Shown in pieces: positions 34,083 through 39,493 of a stretch of DNA of 39,493 nt (its first letter is position 1; each line of letters starts with the position of its first letter). The notes beneath the pieces are model-generated. The model was not told where the DNA came from. It did not search any database and saw only the letters and a list, made by a program, of their open reading frames with translations. The translations under genes and the position numbers were made by a program. This DNA is from an uncultured Gammaproteobacteria bacterium (GTDB lineage: Bacteria > Pseudomonadota > Gammaproteobacteria > SZUA-140). The stretch lies in assembly GCA_945788675.1 (NCBI GenBank), contig CALZMY010000121.1:1-39493 (forward strand), written 5' to 3'.

Positions 34083-34510
34083 ACAGACTAGCGCGACTCT
34101 CGCAACACCTCCATTCAATGGCGGTGCCACAATCCTATTTGATTCTGCCATTTCTATATATGGGGATTATTTTTTTGCTCTCGTCAATTAGCGGCGATGA
34201 TTCTCTCAAAATTGTCGACCCGTTCACTGGCGCCATCAAAACGATTATCTACAATGGCGCCCATATACCGCTGTTTGCGTTACTAGCGTGGCTCTGGTGC
34301 TGGACGCTGGCAGGCTGGAATATTTCACTTAGCGGACGCCTGATGCTCGCCTTCTGCTTAACCACAACTTATGGGATCGTGGATGAGTGGCACCAAAGTT
34401 TCACGCCGGGACGAGATACTTCCTTTTTAGACGTCATGCTTGATATGCTAGGTGCCTGCATCGCAGTGCACTTTTATCGCGAACAACAGCGGGCAACCGC
34501 AAACGGGTAA
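34079..34510 (+). CDS. VanZ-like family membrane protein
   Basis: A 143-residue inner-membrane protein with about four segments. The VanZ signature is clear: N-G-A-H-I-P-L-F-A-L-L-A and the end D-E-W-H-Q-S-F-T-P-G-R-D-T-S-F-L-D-V-M-L-D-M-L-G-A. The name comes from teicoplanin resistance clusters, but chromosomal members outside those clusters have no assigned role. It overlaps purN by 4 bases (ATGA) and is followed after 45 bases by the SH3/coiled-coil gene. Confidence 0.9.
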   Translation: MNRLARLSQHLHSMAVPQSYLILPFLYMGIIFLLSSISGDDSLKIVDPFTGAIKTIIYNGAHIPLFALLAWLWCWTLAGWNISLSGRLMLAFCLTTTYGIVDEWHQSFTPGRDTSFLDVMLDMLGACIAVHFYREQQRATANG

Positions 34511-34555
34511 TCCATGTTTATCACCAGAAACCACATCTATACTGAAGGATCGATA

Positions 34556-35221
34556 GTGAAAAAAATATTCATTTTTTTTCTGATGAGCGTAGCCACCACG
34601 GCCGCCTATGCTGAAACCCGCTATATCACCGATCGCCTCGAGGTTACGATGCGTAGCGGTGAAAGCAATCAACACAAAATCCTGCGCATGCTCGGCAGCG
34701 GTACCGCACTGGAGCTGATCCAGACCAATCCTGACTCTGGCTACTCTCAAATTCGTACCGCCAATGGCGCAGAGGGATGGGTGATTACCCGCTACCTGGA
34801 GCAACAACGTAGCGCACGTGATCGTCTCGCTACCACAGCAAAGCAACTGGCGCGCATTAAAGCAGAAAACAAGACGCTAAATGACAAGCTGGCACAGCTC
34901 ACTCAGCAAAATCGAGAACTCACCTCAACCACCACCAAGCTGAGTGCTGAAAATGAAAAACAATCGAAAGAGTTCACACGGGTGCGCAACATCTCATCTA
35001 ACGCACTCGCGCTGGATAGTGAAAACACCACCCTCAGAGAACAGACACGTCAGCTTGAACGCAGCCACCAGGCCTTGCAGCTGGAAAACGACTCGCTCAA
35101 AGATCGTAGCGATCGTGACTGGTTTATTGTCGGCGCAGGCGTTATCCTGCTCGGCATGATCATCGGCCTGATCATTCCCAAGATTAGATGGCGTAAAAAG
35201 TCTGACTGGAGCTCGCTGTAG
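34556..35221 (+). CDS. SH3b and coiled-coil membrane protein (TIGR04211/YgiM type)
   Basis: A 221-residue exported, membrane-anchored protein. Start taken at GTG 34556 because AAGGA lies 7 bases upstream and the product opens with M-K-K-I-F-I-F-F-L-M-S, a signal peptide ending A-Y-A; the longer frame from 34514 has no such support. A bacterial SH3 domain follows (R-Y-I-T-D-R-L-E-V-T-M-R-S-G ... G-W-V-I-T-R-Y-L), then a coiled coil of about 100 residues and one C-terminal transmembrane segment (W-F-I-V-G-A-G-V-I-L-L-G) with a K-R-rich tail. The topology is periplasmic SH3b and inner-membrane anchor, as in E. coli YgiM. Function is unsettled; peptidoglycan contact is plausible. Confidence 0.85.
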   Translation: MKKIFIFFLMSVATTAAYAETRYITDRLEVTMRSGESNQHKILRMLGSGTALELIQTNPDSGYSQIRTANGAEGWVITRYLEQQRSARDRLATTAKQLARIKAENKTLNDKLAQLTQQNRELTSTTTKLSAENEKQSKEFTRVRNISSNALALDSENTTLREQTRQLERSHQALQLENDSLKDRSDRDWFIVGAGVILLGMIIGLIIPKIRWRKKSDWSSL

Positions 35222-35274
35222 CGCGATTGGGAGTCATATCGCCCAGATGAAACCGGGCTGCTGCGATCAACATA

Positions 35275-35303
35275 AGCCATTGCATCACTGCGATGCAATG
35301 GCT
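35275..35303. terminator. Perfect 12-bp hairpin between convergent genes
   Basis: AGCCATTGCATC (35275-35286) pairs perfectly with GATGCAATGGCT (35292-35303) across a 5-base loop. It lies between two convergent stops. No T-run follows on either strand, so a bidirectional terminator is plausible but not typical. Confidence 0.5.
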
Positions 35304-35317
35304 CATGAAACCCTAAC

Positions 35318-35332
35318 GAACCTCTGATTAAT
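35318..35332. repeat. Lone copy of the MITE-like terminal repeat
   Basis: GAACCTCTGATTAAT is identical to bases 3008-3022 of the palindromic element and ends one base before the stop of the neighbouring gene. The rest of that element is absent here, so it is either a remnant or chance. Confidence 0.55.
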
Positions 35333-35333
35333 C

Positions 35334-35918
35334 CTAAGCCGCACGGCCCAGGTTCTGAGAAACCGCTTCAACAGTATCCAGACTCAAAGGATTATCACTG
35401 CTGTCTTCCAGAATAGCGTGTATTTCAGTCACTGCCTTGCCGTAATCCTCTGGAGCAATCTTGGCAAAAAGCTTCTCCTGTGAACGCTGTAGTACCCGCT
35501 TTGAAATATGATCATCCGGCTTGAATTCACTCAAAATCGGGGCGTAACGCCACAACACCCCCTCCTCCCCTTCGATATCACGAATATATCCCGTCACCTC
35601 CTCCCGGATAGGATGCTCACGTCGGTTACTGATAATCATCCAGGCCACAAAACCTACCACTGTCGCCGGTATCATCATCACCCACACCAGCTTGGAAAAG
35701 ACCCTGTCGTCAACCGCACCACTCTGTAAACCATACATGCCAACAGCAAAGCCAAGACCGTAAACTATCCCGGCAGCCAGCACCCCAAATAATTTGGTCT
35801 TGTCACGGATTGGCTTGGCGCGTTTTTCGTAATCGAGTCGAGGCACATCGAAGGTTCGTTCAAACTCCCCCAGAATCTCTTTTTTTATCTGTCGTCTATT
35901 TTTTTTCTTCTCGGCCAT
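35334..35918 (-). CDS. Small two-TM membrane protein, unknown
   Basis: I do not recognise a named family. Start chosen at ATG 35918, with AGGGG 7 bases upstream; the open frame extends to GTG 35939. The 194-residue product has a basic N-terminus (A-E-K-K-K-N-R-R-Q-I-K-K-E), two hydrophobic segments around residues 44-66 and 78-98, and a soluble C-terminal half with charged helices (I-R-E-E-V-T-G-Y-I-R-D-I-E-G-E-E). That half looks cytoplasmic and helical. Its stop codon abuts the lone terminal repeat at 35318-35332. It points the same way as the Crp/Fnr gene, separated from it by about 106 bases. Confidence 0.75.
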   Translation of the reverse strand: MAEKKKNRRQIKKEILGEFERTFDVPRLDYEKRAKPIRDKTKLFGVLAAGIVYGLGFAVGMYGLQSGAVDDRVFSKLVWVMMIPATVVGFVAWMIISNRREHPIREEVTGYIRDIEGEEGVLWRYAPILSEFKPDDHISKRVLQRSQEKLFAKIAPEDYGKAVTEIHAILEDSSDNPLSLDTVEAVSQNLGRAA

Positions 35919-36024
35919 ACTCATACCCCTTGCCCACACCTAACTCACCTGCACGTTGCCATTATCGTTGCTCACAGCAGCCATGAATTATACAAAAATG
36001 GGGAATGGATGTGTAACGTTAGCG

Positions 36025-36684
36025 CTACCACGAACGTGGTAGTTTCTGATGAATAATAATGCGTCCACTTTCGACCTGCACATAGCCACCGACGACCAGG
36101 TCCTTCATGATGCGAGTCACCATTTCACGTGATGCGCCAACCATTTTGCCGATATCCTGATGAGTCGGTTTTGGCTCGACAATCATCTTACCTCCCTCCT
36201 CACTCTCCTCCGCGATACTCAGCAGTGTTCTCGCAACCCGTCCATAGACATCAAGCAACGCAAGGTTTTTAACATTATCGGTCAATGCGCGCACTCGCTG
36301 GGTGAGATTTTTAATCACCTTTAGTGCAATCTCAGGATGACTCACCAGCACTTTCTGAAAAGCAGCTTTAGAGATCACACAAAACTGACAGCGCTCAATC
36401 GTAATCACTGACGCAGAGCGAGGTAGATCATCCAGCAGCGCAAGCTCACCAAAATATTCCCCCGCCCCCTGCGTATTCAGAATGACTTCACGCCCTTTTT
36501 CACTGGTTAAAAAGATATTCACCCGGCCACTGAGCACCAAAAACAGTGAATCGGAATCATCACCCTCATGAATCACAATGGTATTTCGGGGAAAACCCCT
36601 TACTGTCGCACCGCCATAGACCACCGCTAGCTCATGCTCATCCAACCCGGCGAAGAGCGGAATATTGGCTAACTGACGATCCAT
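36025..36684 (-). CDS. Crp/Fnr family transcription regulator
   Basis: A 219-residue regulator. The N-terminal cyclic-nucleotide-binding barrel has the phosphate-binding signature F-G-E-L-A-L-L-D-D-L-P-R-S-A-S with Glu80, Arg89 and Ser90, the residues that hold cAMP in CRP. A dimer helix follows (about 115-150), then a helix-turn-helix at about 174-196 (H-Q-D-I-G-K-M-V-G-A-S-R-E-M-V-T-R-I), including the R-E-M-V-T-R recognition helix as in CRP. There is no Fe-S Cys cluster of the FNR type. It is divergent from the CHASE2 cyclase across a 300-base gap. It is shorter in the C-helix than CRP and may be Clp-like; cAMP or c-di-GMP is the likely ligand. Confidence 0.88.
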   Translation of the reverse strand: MDRQLANIPLFAGLDEHELAVVYGGATVRGFPRNTIVIHEGDDSDSLFLVLSGRVNIFLTSEKGREVILNTQGAGEYFGELALLDDLPRSASVITIERCQFCVISKAAFQKVLVSHPEIALKVIKNLTQRVRALTDNVKNLALLDVYGRVARTLLSIAEESEEGGKMIVEPKPTHQDIGKMVGASREMVTRIMKDLVVGGYVQVESGRIIIHQKLPRSW

Positions 36685-36984
36685 CTAACCTCCGTCAAAC
36701 CCATATAACCCCAGCTATTATCGTTGCTTATTTGAGCCGATCATAACACGCATAAGCAATCTAGCATAAGAAAGCGCGTTCAGAACTTACTAGTTCCCCC
36801 CTTTTACACAATTAAGGTATGCTATTGGTATTTACAAATAAAACATTCAAATAGTTTAATATACTTACATCTCGCTGAAATTTAAACATAATCTCCAGGA
36901 GAAAATGCTAGCAGTGAATAGAGCACGTCTCTCTCAACAAAAAATCACACCATGGTCGTCACCTGATTTACCAGAGGATCTTCT
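36685..36984. other. Divergent intergenic region, Crp/Fnr to cyclase
   Basis: AT-rich control region of 300 bases. Partial -35-like TTTACA boxes occur at 36803 and 36831, but no well-spaced -10 box. AGAGGA at 36973-36978 serves the TTG start at 36985. No CRP-like palindrome (TGTGA-N6-TCACA) is seen. Confidence 0.5.
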
Positions 36985-39219
36985 TTGCGATTCAAGCCAA
37001 AAGGGGTAATCCTCGGACTCATTGGCGGACTACTGGGCGCGTTTCTCGGGCTTGGTTCATGGGCGCTTGAGCTGGAAGAAAACACAGGCCTGGAGTGGTT
37101 ATTTCACCAACGTGGCGCGATACAACCCCCGGATGAAATTGCAATCATCGCCATTGACAAGCACTCAGCGGACCAGCTGGGCCTGCCTAACGAGTCTGAA
37201 AAGTGGCCGCGACAATTGCATGCACAACTGGTCACACAACTCGCCACTGCTGGCGTAAAGAGCATTACATTCGACATGCTCTTCAAGACACCGCGCGACC
37301 CAGTAGACGACCACGCCTTCGCCAATGCCGTGGATAGTGCCAATAATGTCATTCTGTTTGAGTTTATGAAAAAAGAGCTGGCCAACGGCACCACAACAGA
37401 TCAGACCATGACCATTCGCAAGCGCATCCAGCCGATACCACCATTAGTTGATGCCGCAGCAGCACTGGCACCCTTTCCGCTCCCCAAGGTGCCGCTTAAA
37501 GTGAGTCAGTTCTGGCGCTTTGCCCCCGATGCAGGGGACGCCCCCACACTGCCCACTACCACGCTACAGCTCTACACACTGGCCGCATACGATGACTTTC
37601 GTACCCTGCTACAACAGGTTGCACCGCAGCATTTAGCACTGTTGCCGGCCACTCAACAGATAATTCTTCAACAGAAAGTACTTGTGCCGTTCATCCATCA
37701 ACTGAAGCGTCTTTTTACAGACCATCCAGCCTTAATGGCAACATTGACTAGCGCGGCAAAACACCCCGCAAATGTGTTTCAACACAGAGACCTGCTGCTC
37801 GCCTTTTTACGCATCTATGATGAGCGTGACAGTCAGTATCTCAATTATTATGGCCCACCACGCACTATCACCACCATTCCATTTCATCAAATCATTCAAA
37901 GTAATAGCACCCCCGAATACCGCTCACAGCTGGCAGCTCTCAAGGGCAAAATCATTTTTGTTGGGTATTCTGCGGAGCTACAGTGGGAACAGAAAGATGG
38001 TTTTTATAGCGTCTATTCACGCGACGATGGGCTCGACATCAGTGGTGTCGAGATCGCGGCCACTGCCACCGCTAATCTATTGCAAGATCGTGCAGTCCAG
38101 CCACTCTCTGCCACCACACACTTTGCCACCCTGCTGCTGTGGGGATTGATCATCGGCATCATCGCCTACCAGCTACCGGCAATCATCGCCACGCTCAGCA
38201 CCCTCATACTCGTCGCTGGTTACTCTACACTGGGACTCTATCAATTCAGCAACGCCCATCTGTGGCTACCACTGTTAATACCACTGCTGATACAGGCGCC
38301 ACTTATCCTGTTTGCTGGCATCATCTGGAAACACCTCGAAACCGTGCGTGAACGCCATAACATTCACCAGGCGTTTAGCCACTACCTGCCAGGACAGGTG
38401 GTAGAACAACTATCAAAAGATAGCTCTCAACTCGCCCCCGGGGGGCAACTACAATATGGCGTCTGTCTCTTCACCGATGCCGCACAGTACACGCGACTCT
38501 CGGAACAGATGTCGCCCGATGCACTCGGCATGTTGATGAACCGTTACTACGCAGCGATATTTGCCCCGATCCATGCCCACCAGGGCAGCATTTCAGATGT
38601 CGTTGGCGATGCTGTGATGGCCCTTTGGCCCAGTACAAAACCCTCCGCTGAGCTGCGTAATGCGGCATGCCATGCGGCGATAGAATTGATCTATGCCATT
38701 GAGCAATTTAATCGCAATAACCCATCACACCAGCTACCGACCCGCATCGGGATACACTGTGGTGAAATCCTGCTAGGCAATGTGGGTGCCGTCGGACGTA
38801 TCGAATATCGGGCCACCGGTGATGTGGTCAACACCACCTCAAGAATCGAGGGCATGAACAAACAGTTTGGCACACGCCTGCTGGTGAGTCATGATGTGCT
38901 GCACGATCAGAGCGATTTTCAACAAAGGCCGCTGGGCAGGTTCATACTCGCCGGGAAATCACGCCCGATCCAACTACACGAACTTATCTGCCGTATCGAT
39001 GACGCCACTGAAAACCAGCGACAACTATGCTCACAGTTCGCCACAGCGCTCGCCCTGTTTCAGCAGGAGAAGTGGCGAGAAGCTCACACATTATTCCGTG
39101 AAATAGCCAGTACCTACAACGATAACGCCTCTCATTATTACCTTAATATATGCCAGAAATTCCAGCACACCCCGCCAGCAGCGCCATGGGATGGCACCAT
39201 CACCATAGAAACCAAGTAA
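36985..39219 (+). CDS. CHASE2-domain class III adenylate/guanylate cyclase
   Basis: Membrane cyclase of 744 residues. The start is TTG 36985, backed by AGAGGA 6 bases upstream. TM1 is at about 8-28, then a periplasmic CHASE2 sensor domain to about residue 370 and about three further segments near 376-455. The catalytic domain begins near 490: metal ligands Asp498 (L-F-T-D-A-A) and Asp542 (V-V-G-D-A-V), and transition-state residues Asn616 and Arg620 in G-D-V-V-N-T-T-S-R. The usual adenine-selecting Lys, in the K-x-x-G-D stretch, is Asp538 here (I-S-D-V-V-G-D), so specificity for ATP or GTP is uncertain. A C-terminal helical tail of about 80 residues follows. It is divergent from a cNMP-type regulator. 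Confidence 0.9.
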   Translation: MRFKPKGVILGLIGGLLGAFLGLGSWALELEENTGLEWLFHQRGAIQPPDEIAIIAIDKHSADQLGLPNESEKWPRQLHAQLVTQLATAGVKSITFDMLFKTPRDPVDDHAFANAVDSANNVILFEFMKKELANGTTTDQTMTIRKRIQPIPPLVDAAAALAPFPLPKVPLKVSQFWRFAPDAGDAPTLPTTTLQLYTLAAYDDFRTLLQQVAPQHLALLPATQQIILQQKVLVPFIHQLKRLFTDHPALMATLTSAAKHPANVFQHRDLLLAFLRIYDERDSQYLNYYGPPRTITTIPFHQIIQSNSTPEYRSQLAALKGKIIFVGYSAELQWEQKDGFYSVYSRDDGLDISGVEIAATATANLLQDRAVQPLSATTHFATLLLWGLIIGIIAYQLPAIIATLSTLILVAGYSTLGLYQFSNAHLWLPLLIPLLIQAPLILFAGIIWKHLETVRERHNIHQAFSHYLPGQVVEQLSKDSSQLAPGGQLQYGVCLFTDAAQYTRLSEQMSPDALGMLMNRYYAAIFAPIHAHQGSISDVVGDAVMALWPSTKPSAELRNAACHAAIELIYAIEQFNRNNPSHQLPTRIGIHCGEILLGNVGAVGRIEYRATGDVVNTTSRIEGMNKQFGTRLLVSHDVLHDQSDFQQRPLGRFILAGKSRPIQLHELICRIDDATENQRQLCSQFATALALFQQEKWREAHTLFREIASTYNDNASHYYLNICQKFQHTPPAAPWDGTITIETK

Positions 39220-39493
39220 AATTATATAGTTACAGTATCTTGCCGAACATTCAGCTTGCACAGCCCCATTTTTTATTTGGCGCTTGTATATAAAATAGAG
39301 GCGCCACCACAGACTAAGCTTTCTATTTAAACAATATTATTCACCTACATTATAAGCCATTGTTAATTAGTCGACCCTGAAAAACCCACAAGCTCCTGAC
39401 CAATAAAGAAAAAGAAGCTGGAATGAGATAAAATAACGTCCAGAAACCGGTGTTAATCGCAGTAAAACTGGACGAAAAGGACAGCGCGGATGA
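39220..39493. other. Non-coding end of the window
   Basis: No gene is recognised. It has an AT-rich stretch with GGCGC (39281 region) mirrored by GCGCC about 20 bases on, and CGTCCAG with CTGGACG as an inverted repeat near 39439-39474. The next gene may start beyond the edge. Confidence 0.4.

Noticed and set aside
39330..39493. Possible start of another gene at the right edge
   Set aside because: No convincing start, ribosome site or coding pattern within the bases available.

Overview
The window looks like part of a gammaproteobacterial chromosome at about average (50-55%) GC. Signs are an hda gene, a purM-purN pair divergent from a DUF2066 / CDP-alcohol transferase / PerM-type permease / hda run (an order I recall from Pseudomonas and relatives), a PhoP/PhoQ-like pair, an OprI/Lpp-like lipoprotein and AcnA. 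I cannot name genus or species. No rRNA, tRNA, CRISPR array, phage or complete insertion sequence was found. The first gene (ppsA) is cut by the left edge.

Layout. 1-2.3 kb: PEP synthase. 2.4-6.1 kb: cell-envelope genes, namely a NlpC/P60 lipoprotein, an OprI/Lpp-like lipoprotein ending in lysine, and two L,D-transpeptidases, with a 160-bp palindromic MITE-like element among them. 6.2-7.2 kb: a CBS-GGDEF diguanylate cyclase. 7.4-9.9 kb: a decaying stretch with a multihaem cytochrome c pseudogene, a 108-bp inverted-repeat element and a glutaredoxin-like remnant. 9.9-15.6 kb: DUF1614 membrane protein, SDR oxidoreductase, aconitase AcnA, a DUF481 outer-membrane protein whose signal peptide is encoded by an intrinsic terminator, and a PilZ protein. 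15.8-20 kb: a CsgG-like secreted protein and a 1024-residue hybrid histidine kinase with a FixL-like PAS domain. 20.5-22.4 kb: a P-loop ATPase next to MetA. 22.6-25.1 kb: a small cytochrome c and the PhoP/PhoQ-like pair. 25.1-28.5 kb: acylphosphatase, YqhA, YihY, a DUF4398 lipoprotein, ArsC and WrbA. 28.5-35.2 kb: the hda and purMN blocks, with VanZ-like and SH3/coiled-coil membrane proteins. 35.3-39.2 kb: a small membrane protein, a Crp/Fnr-family regulator and, divergently, a CHASE2 class III nucleotidyl cyclase.

How the genes fit together. Most are housekeeping (PEP synthase, aconitase, purine and methionine synthesis, replication control). Around them is a dense signalling layer: c-di-GMP synthesis and binding (GGDEF, PilZ), possibly cyclic AMP (CHASE2 cyclase beside a cNMP-type regulator) and two phosphorelay systems. 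The OprI-like protein and the L,D-transpeptidases could together tether the outer membrane to peptidoglycan. The points most worth a second look are the terminator that doubles as signal-peptide code after acnA, the cytochrome pseudogene with its G-to-A type lesions, the palindromic element, and the cyclase/regulator pairing.
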